A DNA stretch of 11,692 nucleotides from Chloroflexota bacterium (GCA_003242205.1 QGUR01000133.1:1-11692); one strand, 5' to 3'. Counted from the first letter of the stretch, positions 1-7,154 are shown. Notes: generated by a model from the letters alone, not told the origin. Numbers and translations are program-made.

Positions 1-1276
1 GCCCGCGACGGGAGGGGGGGGGCGCTGGGGTCCGACCGCAGCGGAACGAATTAAACCCTGACCCCCGCAAAAGCGTTTGGGGGGGGGGTTCCGCCGTCCC
101 CCCCGGCGGAGCCCCCGGGCTGGGGGGGCAAACCCCCCGCCAGTACATCACCATCGGAACGACCGACAGGAGCGCCGTGCCGATCAATGCCGGGATGACG
201 CCAATCCTGTCTGCCAGCGCGCCAAGCAGGAACGAGAACACCGCGAAAGCAACGCTCCCTGCGAAACTGTTGAGCGACCCCATGGTCGCGCGCTGCGCGT
301 CGGTGAATTCGCGCTGGATCAGGCTCTGGCTGGCAACAGTGTTCACGCCGAAAAAGATGGAGTTCGACGCCATCAGCGCGGGAGACAGCACGGTCGGAAC
401 CGCCAGACTGAACAGGTTGATCAATTCGCTGATCGTCATGCCGCCGACCAGCAGCCGGAACTCGCCAAACCGCCGGATCAGCGGCCCGGCGAAATAAAAG
501 CTGATGGCCGCCGTGGCATTGGCGATCAACTGGGCAATGCCCAGCGCCCAGACAGGCCACAAGCTCTCGATAAAGGCCGAACGAAACAGCCACGACGACT
601 CGCCGGTGGCAAACGAGAGGATACTCGCGATGCTGAGCGCGCGCAGGCGGGCATTCTGGCGAAAGTGCCGCAGCGCGGTCGAGAAATGCGCGTAGATGTT
701 GCCGCGGCTACCGGAGTGCGCGCGCGGCTCGACAAGCCGCAGGCTGACGACGAACGCCAGCGCCATCGGCACAACCGACACCCACATGACCAGTTCAAAC
801 GAAATCGCCGCGATCAGACCGCCAATCAGGGCCGAAATCGCCAGCGCGATCTGGAACATGGACGACGTTTTGCCGAGATACTGCTGGAAGTCGTCCTGTC
901 GATCCATTTCCACGAGGGTATCGTAGAGCAACGCTTCATTGTTGCCGCTGTAAAAAGCGCGGCCAAGCCCTTCAAACACCGCGCCGACGAGCAACGCCAG
1001 ATACGTGCCGCCAATGGCGTAAAAAGTTAGCGAGAACACGCCGGCAACCGCGCCATACACGACCGTGCGCTTGCGCCCGACCATGTCGGACAGAACGCCG
1101 GTCGGCACTTCGAACAGCGACTGCGCCAGCATGGTCACGGAAAAAACGCTCATGCCGAGCGCATAGGAGCCGGAAATCCCGGCGAAGTACAGGATGGCGA
1201 TCGGGCCGTAAGGGCGAAAATCGGCCCAGAAGTTGAACCAGCCAAGCAGGGTGAGATTGCGGGCAATACGCGCCAT
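1..1276 (-). CDS. MFS transporter (3' end unresolved, runs off window)
   Basis: Inner-membrane permease of the major facilitator superfamily; the substrate cannot be told. Reading from ATG at 1276 gives a protein starting MARIARNLTLLGWFNFW, with alternating hydrophobic helices over about 380 residues, enough for the usual 12 segments. The loop 2-3 signature (motif A) is clear near residues 60-70: G, then D at 64, then GRKR. A second conserved stretch, around FYSGNNEALLYDT (residues 108-120), ends the N-terminal half. Normal transporter sequence ends at about residue 380 (plus-strand 137). From there the frame continues without a stop to base 1 through G/C runs, giving an implausible Pro/Gly-rich tail. 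In the neighbouring frame a TAA lies at 51-53, so a one-base homopolymer error would end the protein there. The start is supported by a near-consensus promoter about 30 bases upstream; the Shine-Dalgarno is weak. The family is certain; the C-terminus is not. Confidence 0.86.
   Translation of the reverse strand, partial: MARIARNLTLLGWFNFWADFRPYGPIAILYFAGISGSYALGMSVFSVTMLAQSLFEVPTGVLSDMVGRKRTVVYGAVAGVFSLTFYAIGGTYLALLVGAVFEGLGRAFYSGNNEALLYDTLVEMDRQDDFQQYLGKTSSMFQIALAISALIGGLIAAISFELVMWVSVVPMALAFVVSLRLVEPRAHSGSRGNIYAHFSTALRHFRQNARLRALSIASILSFATGESSWLFRSAFIESLWPVWALGIAQLIANATAAISFYFAGPLIRRFGEFRLLVGGMTISELINLFSLAVPTVLSPALMASNSIFFGVNTVASQSLIQREFTDAQRATMGSLNSFAGSVAFAVFSFLLGALADRIGVIPALIGTALLSVVPMVMYWRGVCPPSPGAPPGGTAEPPPQTLLRGSGFNSFRCGRTPAPPPSRRG
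79..138. repeat. G/C-homopolymer element with three-way-junction fold
   Basis: This 60-base stretch consists almost entirely of G and C runs but is highly symmetric. An outer 8-bp stem pairs 83-90 (six G then TT) with 131-138 (AA then six C). Inside it sit two hairpins: 91-95 with 105-109 (5 bp, nine-base loop) and 111-116 with 124-129 (6 bp, seven-base loop). Only single A residues (110 and 130) are left unpaired at the junction. It lies at the expected 3' end of the MFS gene. It may be a dispersed intergenic element or a transcription-ending structure, or its exact run lengths may be a sequencing artefact. Only one copy is visible here, so calling it a repeat is an inference from its form. 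Confidence 0.4.
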
Positions 1277-1307
1277 GAAAACACCGCCAGTCGGGTCAAA
1301 TTGGACG

Positions 1308-1335
1308 AGTATAGGTCACAATGGGTTCGCGTCAA
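1308..1335 (-). promoter_or_regulatory. Sigma70-like promoter of the MFS gene
   Basis: On the minus strand, TTGACG (1335-1330) is separated by 16 bases from TATACT (1313-1308). Each hexamer differs from the housekeeping consensus at one position. Predicted transcription starts near 1301, leaving an untranslated leader of about 25 bases before the MFS ATG at 1276. Confidence 0.65.
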
Positions 1336-1589
1336 CAGCGGAGATGGGCTAGCAAGTGTGAAAAACATAAAATTTTTCGAAATGCTTTTCCTTTATGCAT
1401 CAGCAATCCAACCCGTTGTAAGCTGGCGTAAGAGTGGAAGGGCGCGCGCACCGCACCCCAACGCCCCTACAGCGCCCCTTTCACTCATTTTATTTCCACG
1501 TCTGCCGGGTAAGACTGCATCTAGCCAGTCTGATAACAAAGGGGTAGACTAGGCACGCCTTCGTCACAGTTGTAAGTTCCAGATAACTC
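1336..1589. other. Non-coding gap between MFS gene and next gene
   Basis: The gap between the divergent genes is 313 bases (1277-1589) and holds no convincing gene. It contains an AT-rich patch around 1362-1395, including the palindrome TTTCGAAA. The only promoter-like pair I can suggest for the plus-strand gene is TAGCCA (1522-1527), a 17-base spacer and TAGACT (1545-1550). This is a weak match that would give a leader of about 33 bases. An open frame at 1301-1552 has no ribosome site and no protein-like composition. Confidence 0.35.
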
Positions 1590-2684
1590 ATGCGCCGTAT
1601 TTCTGCCGGAAACAACCTGACCATTGACATGGACGCCAGCCACTGGCGTCTTGTGGTTAATGGCGACGGCAGCGAGCGCGTGCTGGTTGAGGCGTCGCAG
1701 GGGCAACCGCTCCGCTATATGCCGACGTTTGGCCAGCGCCGACGCCTGCCCGATACCGGTTTACTCCCAACCCTGTATATTCAGCGTGTCGTACTCGGTT
1801 GGTCCTTAAAGGACGAAGCGTGGCATCTTGGGCTGGTGCTGGAGCCGGAGCTGGCTGAGGCGCGCGGCAGCCGCTGGTGCGAGGTTGCCCACTGGCCCGA
1901 CCCGGAGCGCGATCTATACCTCGATATCGCCCGCGAAGCCGGAGAGCATCTGGCGCAGGCCGTCGCGCGTCCGTTTGAGCTTATTCCCCCGGCGGATGGA
2001 GCCAGAGCCGCCGCAGCAGCGCCCGCCGAACCGCGCCCGTTGCCGGCGCTGCCGGTAGCATTCGACGTGTGGCGGGTCGAAGCGCGCGGCGATAATACGG
2101 TCGAGTTCGTGCGTTCGCCGTCGTGGGCGCGGGCGCGCATCCTCCGCATCGTCTGGTATCTGTTCTGGACGGTCATTTACCTCGTGCTGTCCATCACCAC
2201 GCTGAGCGGCAAAATCGCGCTGCCCAAGCCGGAGTTTCTCCCCTATCTGGGGCTGGCCTCGGCGGGCATTCTGGTGCTGATTACCCTGAACCTGATCGTC
2301 CAGCTTATTCGCCAGCCTAACCGGTTCGTCGTCGATGGCGCAAGCGGCGCGGTCGTGGCGTTGCGTGGCAACAGCCAGCGCTGGCGCGTCGAGCGCTCGG
2401 AGATCGAATCGGTTTACGTGTCGCAGGTCGCCGGCAAAAAGACCAGACGCGGTGAGCGCACCATCACCCACGGCGAGATCAATCTCTATCTTGGCAACGG
2501 CAAGTTCAAATTTCTGGTCGAAAATGGGCAGATCGCGCTTTGCGCTGGCGAGGACGAGCGGCCGGTCAGCACCGGCGTCTATCCGCTGACGCCTGAAATG
2601 ACCCGCACGCCCCTGCAGATCGCGGGCGCACACGTGGCGCGCGTGCTGGGCGTCCCCTGCCTGTACGACCGCCGGGTGCGATAG
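1590..2684 (+). CDS. Hypothetical two-helix membrane protein
   Basis: 364 residues, family not recognised. The N-terminal ~130 residues are soluble with regular beta-like patches (around SHWRLVVNGDG, and W/L-rich stretches near 70-85). An Ala/Pro-rich linker follows at 135-155. Two hydrophobic segments, about 183-204 and 216-240, form a likely membrane hairpin with a short loop between them. The C-terminal part (about 243-364) is beta-rich and contains a basic cluster (GKKTRRGER, 282-290). Its pattern resembles PH-like domains often found after paired helices in bacteria, but that is a guess. The ATG at 1590 has no good Shine-Dalgarno; an in-frame ATG at 1629 (residue 14) is the alternative. 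Reality as a gene rests on length, coding composition and the coherent topology. It stands alone, with 154 bases to the next gene. Confidence 0.82.
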   Translation: MRRISAGNNLTIDMDASHWRLVVNGDGSERVLVEASQGQPLRYMPTFGQRRRLPDTGLLPTLYIQRVVLGWSLKDEAWHLGLVLEPELAEARGSRWCEVAHWPDPERDLYLDIAREAGEHLAQAVARPFELIPPADGARAAAAAPAEPRPLPALPVAFDVWRVEARGDNTVEFVRSPSWARARILRIVWYLFWTVIYLVLSITTLSGKIALPKPEFLPYLGLASAGILVLITLNLIVQLIRQPNRFVVDGASGAVVALRGNSQRWRVERSEIESVYVSQVAGKKTRRGERTITHGEINLYLGNGKFKFLVENGQIALCAGEDERPVSTGVYPLTPEMTRTPLQIAGAHVARVLGVPCLYDRRVR

Positions 2685-2768
2685 CGCGCCCGCCGGTCTC
2701 CCCACTTTTCATCCCGCCGCCCACGACAACATTTCGTGAACGCTCAGCATTTGCTCAGGCTGCGGCGG

Positions 2769-2796
2769 TTGCCGTTTCGCTTTCCGATGCTATGAT
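2769..2796 (+). promoter_or_regulatory. Candidate promoter of surE
   Basis: TTGCCG (2769-2774), a 16-base spacer and TATGAT (2791-2796) match the sigma70 pattern, with a start expected near 2803 and a leader of about 36 bases. There is no clear Shine-Dalgarno before the ATG at 2839. Confidence 0.5.
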
Positions 2797-2838
2797 GGGA
2801 AAACCTTTTGATAAGTTGACCGTAAAGCGCCGATCCTT

Positions 2839-3729
2839 ATGAGCGATGAACGCCCCTTAATCCTGTTTACCAACGACGATGGCATTTCCTCGCCGGGGCT
2901 GTGGGCATCGGCGGAAGCGTTTGCCGACATCGCCGATATTCTGGTCGTCGCGCCGCGAGAGCAACAGTCGGGCATGGGCCGCAGCCTGCCGGTCGCCAGC
3001 GAGGGCCGGATCGAACAACAGCGCATGTCCTTCGGGGGCCGGGAATACACCGTCTATGCGGTCGATGGCACGCCCGCTCAGGCCGTGCAGCACGGCGTCC
3101 TCGAACTGGCCGACCGCCTGCCCGATCTGGTCGTTTCCGGCATCAACTATGGCGAAAACTGCGGCAACGGCGTCACCATTTCCGGGACGGTCGGCGCGGC
3201 GCTAGAGGCCGCCAGCCTCAGCATTCCGGCGATTGCCGTTTCCCAGCAAACCCAGATCGAGCTGCACAACAGCTATTCGCGCGAGGTCGATTTTTCCGCG
3301 GCGGCCCATTTCGCGCGCATGTTTGGCCTGTGGCTGATGCAGCATGACCCGCCCGACGACGTGGACGTGCTGAAGATCGACGTGCCGATCAACGCCACGA
3401 AGGACACGCCGTGGCGTATCACGCGCCTGTCGCGCAACCGCGTCTACTGGCCGACACGGCCCGAACGCGTCGCCCTGAGCGATATCGGCCGTATTGGCTA
3501 TTACTTCAACAGCGACCCCTCGGAAGCCGAGCCGGACTCGGATGTTTACGCGGTGCTACACGAGGGCGTCGTCTCGGTCACGCCGATCAGCCTCGACATG
3601 ACATCGCGCACAGACCTCTACCGTCTGGGCCGTCTGCTGCAGGGCGGCGCGCCCCCGCGGCTGGAAGAAGTCGAAAAGGCCGAATCGCCCACGCGCACGA
3701 AAGTGGAAAAGATCAGCAAAGAGAGCTAG
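2839..3729 (+). CDS. surE: 5'/3'-nucleotidase SurE
   Basis: Metal-dependent phosphatase that removes phosphate from 5'- and 3'-nucleoside monophosphates in the cytoplasm, linked in other bacteria to survival under stress. The family hallmarks are in order. The N-terminal LFTNDDGISSPG carries the metal-binding Asp pair (D13, D14). APREQQSGMGRS follows with Ser44, then VDGTPAQAVQHG. SGINYGEN carries the ligand Asn103, and SGTVGAALEA follows. This metal-site set (D, D, S, N) agrees with that known for E. coli SurE. At 296 residues it is longer than the usual ~250. The excess is mainly a charged, Lys/Glu-rich tail after about residue 270 that looks disordered. The ATG at 2839 puts the first beta strand directly after MSDERP, as expected. 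It precedes trpB on the same strand by 186 bases, with a hairpin and a separate promoter between, so co-transcription is doubtful. Confidence 0.95.
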   Translation: MSDERPLILFTNDDGISSPGLWASAEAFADIADILVVAPREQQSGMGRSLPVASEGRIEQQRMSFGGREYTVYAVDGTPAQAVQHGVLELADRLPDLVVSGINYGENCGNGVTISGTVGAALEAASLSIPAIAVSQQTQIELHNSYSREVDFSAAAHFARMFGLWLMQHDPPDDVDVLKIDVPINATKDTPWRITRLSRNRVYWPTRPERVALSDIGRIGYYFNSDPSEAEPDSDVYAVLHEGVVSVTPISLDMTSRTDLYRLGRLLQGGAPPRLEEVEKAESPTRTKVEKISKES

Positions 3730-3749
3730 CCTCCGGCGAGGCGCTCGCA

Positions 3750-3765
3750 GGTCGCAAAAGCGACC
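3750..3765. terminator. Perfect short hairpin downstream of surE
   Basis: A 6-bp perfect stem, GGTCGC paired with GCGACC around an AAAA loop, starts 20 bases after the surE stop. No T-run follows, so it is a weak intrinsic terminator at best; it may be an mRNA 3'-end protector. Its core CGCAAAAGCG also occurs at 66-75, next to the homopolymer element. Confidence 0.35.
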
Positions 3766-3843
3766 ATCCCCATCCAACAGGCGTCATTCAGCCAGCCACG
3801 CCGGCGCTCCTGCATCCTCCGTGCCCCGGCGGTTCCCCCGGCG

Positions 3844-3872
3844 TTGCGCGCCCGCACGCCTGCGGCTACACT
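3844..3872 (+). promoter_or_regulatory. Candidate promoter of trpB
   Basis: TTGCGC (3844-3849), a 17-base spacer and TACACT (3867-3872) lie 44 bases ahead of the trpB start. The leader contains no Trp-rich small frame and no attenuator-like paired hairpins, so I see no sign of classical trp attenuation. Confidence 0.4.
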
Positions 3873-3915
3873 TCTGCACTCATAAATATTTCACCCGTAA
3901 AAAGGATATGTCTTC

Positions 3916-5280
3916 ATGACGGAAACGACACGCTTTAACCTGCCTCAGTCGGAAATTCCACGCGCATGGTACAACGTTCAGGCCGACCTGCCGCGCCCGC
4001 TGCCGCCGGTATTGCATCCGGCGACGCGCCAGCCGGTCGGGCCGGACGATCTCGCGCCGTTGTTCCCGATGGCGCTGATCATGCAGGAGGTCAGCCGCGA
4101 ACGCTACATCGAAATCCCCGACGAGGTACGCGAGATTTACAAGCTGTGGCGGCCAACGCCGCTCATTCGCGCCCGCCGTCTGGAACTGGCGCTGGACACG
4201 CCCGCCCATATCTATTTCAAGTATGAGGGCGTATCGCCGAGCGGCAGCCACAAACTCAACACCGCCGTAGCGCAGGCCTATTACAACAAGCAGGAAGGCG
4301 TGCAGGCGCTGACGACCGAAACCGGAGCGGGCCAGTGGGGAACCGCGCTTTCGCAGGCCTGCAACTTCTTCGGCCTCGAATGCACCGTTTATATGGTGAA
4401 GGTGAGCTACGAACAAAAGCCGTATCGCCGCGTCATGATCCAGAGCTTTGGCGCGCAGGTTTACGCCAGCCCAAGCGATACCACGCAGGCGGGCCGGGCC
4501 ATCCTCGAACAGTCGCCGGACAGCACCGGCTCGCTGGGGATTGCCATCTCCGAGGCGGTCGAAGCGGCGGCGACCAGCGGCGGCAGGTCGAAATACGCGC
4601 TCGGCTCCGTTCTCAACCATGTGCTGATGCACCAGACCGTGATCGGCGAAGAGGCGCTCAAGCAGCTTGAAATGGCGGGCGAGTATCCCGATGTCGTCAT
4701 CGGCTGCGCGGGCGGCGGCAGCAATTTCGCCGGCCTCGCGCTGCCCTTCCTGCGCCAGAACCTGACCGAAGGCCGCAAAACGCGCATTATCGCCGTCGAA
4801 CCGGAAGCCTGCCCCAGCCTGACGCGCGGGCGCTACGCCTACGATTACGGAGACGCGATCGGTCTGGCTCCGCTGGTCAAGATGTATACGCTCGGCCATG
4901 AGTTCGTGCCACCGCCGCTGCATGCCGGCGGCCTGCGCTATCACGGCATGGCCAGCATCGTCAGCGAGCTTTACGACCAGAAACTGATCGAAGCCGTCGC
5001 CGTACCGCAGCTCGAGTCGTTCGACGCCGCCGTGCGTTTCCTGCGCGCCGAAGGCATCGTGCCCGGCCCGGAACCGTCACACGCGATTGCACAGGTGGTG
5101 CGCGAGGCTCAGGCCGCAAAAGAAGCCGGTGAAAAGCGCGTCATTCTCTTCAACCTTTCCGGCCACGGCTATTTCGATATGAGCGCTTATGAAGCCTTCC
5201 TGAGCGGCAAGCTGGACAATTACCGCTTCCCCGAAGCGGCAGTCGATAGCGCGATGGCGCAGTTGCCGGTGGTGGATTAA
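3916..5280 (+). CDS. trpB: Tryptophan synthase beta chain, TrpB2 type
   Basis: PLP enzyme that joins indole and serine to give tryptophan. At 454 residues, with an N-terminal extension of about 75 residues, it matches the TrpB2 subfamily rather than the ~400-residue TrpB1 that pairs with TrpA. Visible landmarks are RPTPLIRARRLE (79-90), the PLP lysine in GSHKLNTA (Lys113), the catalytic Glu135 in TTETGAGQWG, the phosphate-binding loop CAGGGSNFAG (264-273) and a C-terminal LSGHGYFDM. The Trp after GAGQ, where TrpB1 has His, is characteristic of TrpB2. A good Shine-Dalgarno (AAAAGGA, about 3900-3906) fixes the ATG at 3916. No trpA, trpC or other trp gene is in the window. TrpB2 proteins are known to work poorly with TrpA and are thought to salvage free indole; that role here is inferred. 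Transcription probably ends at the hairpin beginning at 5357. Confidence 0.95.
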   Translation: MTETTRFNLPQSEIPRAWYNVQADLPRPLPPVLHPATRQPVGPDDLAPLFPMALIMQEVSRERYIEIPDEVREIYKLWRPTPLIRARRLELALDTPAHIYFKYEGVSPSGSHKLNTAVAQAYYNKQEGVQALTTETGAGQWGTALSQACNFFGLECTVYMVKVSYEQKPYRRVMIQSFGAQVYASPSDTTQAGRAILEQSPDSTGSLGIAISEAVEAAATSGGRSKYALGSVLNHVLMHQTVIGEEALKQLEMAGEYPDVVIGCAGGGSNFAGLALPFLRQNLTEGRKTRIIAVEPEACPSLTRGRYAYDYGDAIGLAPLVKMYTLGHEFVPPPLHAGGLRYHGMASIVSELYDQKLIEAVAVPQLESFDAAVRFLRAEGIVPGPEPSHAIAQVVREAQAAKEAGEKRVILFNLSGHGYFDMSAYEAFLSGKLDNYRFPEAAVDSAMAQLPVVD

Positions 5281-5356
5281 GAACGCCTCGACACGCCCCA
5301 CTGCCACTAATCCGGGGCGGGTGGACGTCGAACCGTCGCGCGCTGGCCCTCGCATG

Positions 5357-5397
5357 TAGTGACACGGCATTTCGATGTCGTGTCACTATTTCATTTC
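5357..5397 (+). terminator. Strong hairpin terminator after trpB
   Basis: A 14-bp stem (5357-5370 with 5375-5388) is broken only by one G-T pair and closed by a TTCG tetraloop. It is followed on the plus strand by a T-rich stretch (TTTCATTTCC, 5389-5398). It lies between the convergent trpB and TPR genes, 76 bases after the trpB stop. The downstream T bias points to trpB as its main client. The TPR gene ends at 5402, so minus-strand transcripts would also cross the stem at once, but without a T-run. Confidence 0.75.
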
Positions 5398-5401
5398 CGG
5401 C

Positions 5402-6340
5402 CTAGCGCCCCTTCCGGCGATAGCTCTGCGCCATGTTGATGGAGCGCTGGACTTCGGCCAGTTGTTCGTGTTGCTGCAAAAACTGGAAGTGCTGTAACGC
5501 GGGGATCAGGCGATAGATCGCCTGCTCGTAATCGCCCATCGTCATAAAGACGTTGCCCATGCTGCGCAGCAGTTCGGCTTCGCTCTGGCGGTCGTTTTCC
5601 TCGTGCGCCACCAGAAAACCCTGCTGGTAATAGTCGATGGCGATGCTGTAGAACCCCTGGAGGTCGATCTGCTCCGGGGCGTACCGCGCCAGCTCGCAGT
5701 ACAGGTTGCCGATCAGGGCAAGGCGCTGGACGACGACATGCCACTGCGACAGGGCGCGATAAATTTCTACCGCTTCGTTCAGGTGAATTAGACCGCTGGC
5801 ATAGTCGCCCTGCGCGATATAGCTGTTGCCCAGATTGTCGAGCCGGTTGGCCAGCCCGCGCTGATCCTGCAAATCGCGGGCGATGGCGACCGAATAGGCG
5901 TGGAGGTCGGCGGCGGTGGAATACTGCTGCAAGTCGTCATACACCAGCCCCAGATTGCTGAGCCAGTTGCCGTGACCGCGAATGTCGCCCAGTTCTTCGG
6001 AAATGCGGATCGCCTGTTTGAGATAGGCAATGGCGTAGTCGTAGTGACCCAACTCGCGCAGGATATTGCCCATGTTGCCGAGCAGGCCTTCTTCCGTCAC
6101 GCGGTCGCCTTCGGCCCGGGCAATCGCCAGCGCCTTATCGAACGAACGTAGCGCCTGTTCCGGGCGGCCCATGCGCTGGTAAACCACGCCCAGATTGCCG
6201 AGGAAGCGCCCTTCGCTAGCGCGGTCGCCCTGACGCCGCGCGATACTGGCAGCCTGCTTCAAGCCTTCGGCGGCAGACGCATAATTATGCGCCTTCATCG
6301 CATCCCGAACCTGGCGCAGCCAGTGCGAGAGTTCGCTCAT
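5402..6340 (-). CDS. Tetratricopeptide-repeat protein
   Basis: 312 residues made almost wholly of helical TPR units with a period near 40 residues, seen as recurring blocks such as GNLGVVYQRMGRPEQALRSF, GNMGNILRELGHYDYAIAYL, SNLGLVYDDLQQY and DNLGNSYIAQGDYASGLIHL. At least six units are recognisable, of the longer type seen in LGN/AfsR-like proteins. There is no signal peptide, membrane helix or fused enzyme domain, so it is probably a cytoplasmic protein-binding scaffold with unknown partner. The ATG at 6340 has an AGGAG 15 bases upstream (6356-6360), rather far. That AGGAG lies directly after the stop of the preceding oxidoreductase gene, with 22 bases between genes, which indicates one operon. 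Family certain, role unknown. Confidence 0.9.
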   Translation of the reverse strand: MSELSHWLRQVRDAMKAHNYASAAEGLKQAASIARRQGDRASEGRFLGNLGVVYQRMGRPEQALRSFDKALAIARAEGDRVTEEGLLGNMGNILRELGHYDYAIAYLKQAIRISEELGDIRGHGNWLSNLGLVYDDLQQYSTAADLHAYSVAIARDLQDQRGLANRLDNLGNSYIAQGDYASGLIHLNEAVEIYRALSQWHVVVQRLALIGNLYCELARYAPEQIDLQGFYSIAIDYYQQGFLVAHEENDRQSEAELLRSMGNVFMTMGDYEQAIYRLIPALQHFQFLQQHEQLAEVQRSINMAQSYRRKGR

Positions 6341-6362
6341 GGCAGGGCGCTTGTTCTCCTGT

Positions 6363-6947
6363 CTAAGGCCGGCGTAACCTCACAAAAAGCGCGACCGAGA
6401 AAGCGACGACGATGGCGAGCAGGCCGGTGCGGGCAACCCACGCCAGATCGGCCTCAAGCGGCGCGACCGGCAGGGTATCCGCGGGCTGGCGGTCGAGCCG
6501 GACGATGGTGAACGCATCGCTGATATCCGGCAGTGTGTGCTGGTTCACCGATGGCGTGCCGCTCAGCAACGCCAGCAGCGCATCGTAGACCAACGGCGCT
6601 CGTTTGCGAAACAGATACAGCGCGCGCGCCGCTTCGCCGCTATCCTCCACGACACTGGCCCGGGCCGCGAACCGCCGCGTCCCACACTGTACGCTGACCT
6701 CCGGCGAGGCCAGCAGGTTCTGAAACCACTGCGGGCGGCGGCCCCAGGCGGAAACGATATAGTATTTACTGCCATGCTGCCGGTACTCCACAGGTGTATA
6801 GCGCGGCAGCCCGCTTTTACGACCGCGCGTTCCCAGAATCATCAACGGCAGGCCGCCGAGCAGCCCTCCCAGCCCAAGGCGATACAGCAATACGGGCAAC
6901 CGGAGCAAAGCGCGGCCAAAGCCTGCTGGATAGGGCAACGGCGTCAT
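6363..6947 (-). CDS. Nitroreductase/deazaflavin-dependent oxidoreductase (DUF385), membrane-anchored
   Basis: Split-barrel flavin or F420-binding oxidoreductase of the Ddn (DUF385) type. The signature is clear: LGTRGRKSGLPRYTPVEY (38-55), then VSAWGRRPQWFQNLLASP (65-82), followed by the beta strands VSVQCGTRRFAARA. These residues form the cofactor pocket in characterised relatives; which deazaflavin or flavin it uses cannot be told. Unusually, the protein ends with a hydrophobic helix (about 171-189) followed by Arg-rich RLRRP, a likely C-terminal inner-membrane anchor. I chose ATG 6947 (194 aa) because MTPLPYPAGFG leads directly into the conserved LPVLLYRLGLG helix. The longest frame begins with GTG at 7031, inside a -10-like TATACT, and is unlikely. 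A strong AGGGAGGA at 7008-7015 is not placed for either start and may serve a short leader frame. It is first in an operon with the TPR gene. Confidence 0.88.
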   Translation of the reverse strand: MTPLPYPAGFGRALLRLPVLLYRLGLGGLLGGLPLMILGTRGRKSGLPRYTPVEYRQHGSKYYIVSAWGRRPQWFQNLLASPEVSVQCGTRRFAARASVVEDSGEAARALYLFRKRAPLVYDALLALLSGTPSVNQHTLPDISDAFTIVRLDRQPADTLPVAPLEADLAWVARTGLLAIVVAFSVALFVRLRRP

Positions 6948-6970
6948 GGTTGTCGCCAGTCTGTTCGAGT

Positions 6971-7028
6971 TCAACACGAAGACTGCTTGCCGTGCATGGT
7001 TGACCAATCCTCCCTGAAAGCGAGTATA
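6971..7028 (-). promoter_or_regulatory. 5' leader of the oxidoreductase operon with possible 8-codon leader peptide
   Basis: On the minus strand a -10-like TATACT (7028-7023, with no good -35) is followed by a strong Shine-Dalgarno, AGGGAGGA (7015-7008). About 10 bases later ATG at 6997 opens a frame MHGKQSSC ending in TGA at 6971. The real gene's ATG at 6947 lies 23 bases further and has no strong ribosome site of its own. The layout suits translational coupling from a leader peptide, but it could also be a chance arrangement or a sign of a frameshift. Confidence 0.3.
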
Positions 7029-7125
7029 CACCCGCTATTACAATCGTGCATGGACAGGGGGAGTCGCACTCAAAACGGCTTCCTGAGGTGGGAGAGGCGC
7101 ATCTGGACATGAAAGTTACGTACAC

Positions 7126-7154
7126 ATGACAGCGCCGAAATAATCCGTTATACT
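7126..7154 (+). promoter_or_regulatory. Sigma70-like promoter of the LuxR regulator gene
   Basis: ATGACA (7126-7131), a 17-base spacer and TATACT (7149-7154) each match the consensus at five of six positions. The start is expected near 7161, about 47 bases before the GTG start codon. Confidence 0.6.

Noticed and set aside
51..593. Minus-strand open frame of 180 codons
   Set aside because: It is an out-of-frame shadow of the MFS gene: Arg/Gly-rich, without helices. Only its stop at 51-53 matters, as a possible true end of the transporter after a frameshift.
77..1030. Plus-strand open frame of 317 codons
   Set aside because: It lies antisense to the MFS gene and its translation is Arg/Gln/Asp-rich with no domain pattern, as expected opposite a high-GC membrane gene.
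1301..1552. Open frame of 83 codons in the gap after the MFS start
   Set aside because: It overlaps the MFS promoter and has no ribosome site; its composition is not protein-like.
1914..2705. Minus-strand open frame of 263 codons
   Set aside because: It is antisense to the 364-residue membrane protein gene, which shows coherent topology; the reverse translation does not.
3880..4944. Minus-strand open frame of 354 codons
   Set aside because: It is antisense to trpB, whose motifs are unmistakable. The reverse frame is Arg/Ala-rich without motifs.
5294..5319. CGCCCC/GGGGCG stem just after trpB as terminator
   Set aside because: It has only 6 bp with a 14-base loop and no T-run; the 14-bp TTCG hairpin at 5357-5388 is far better.
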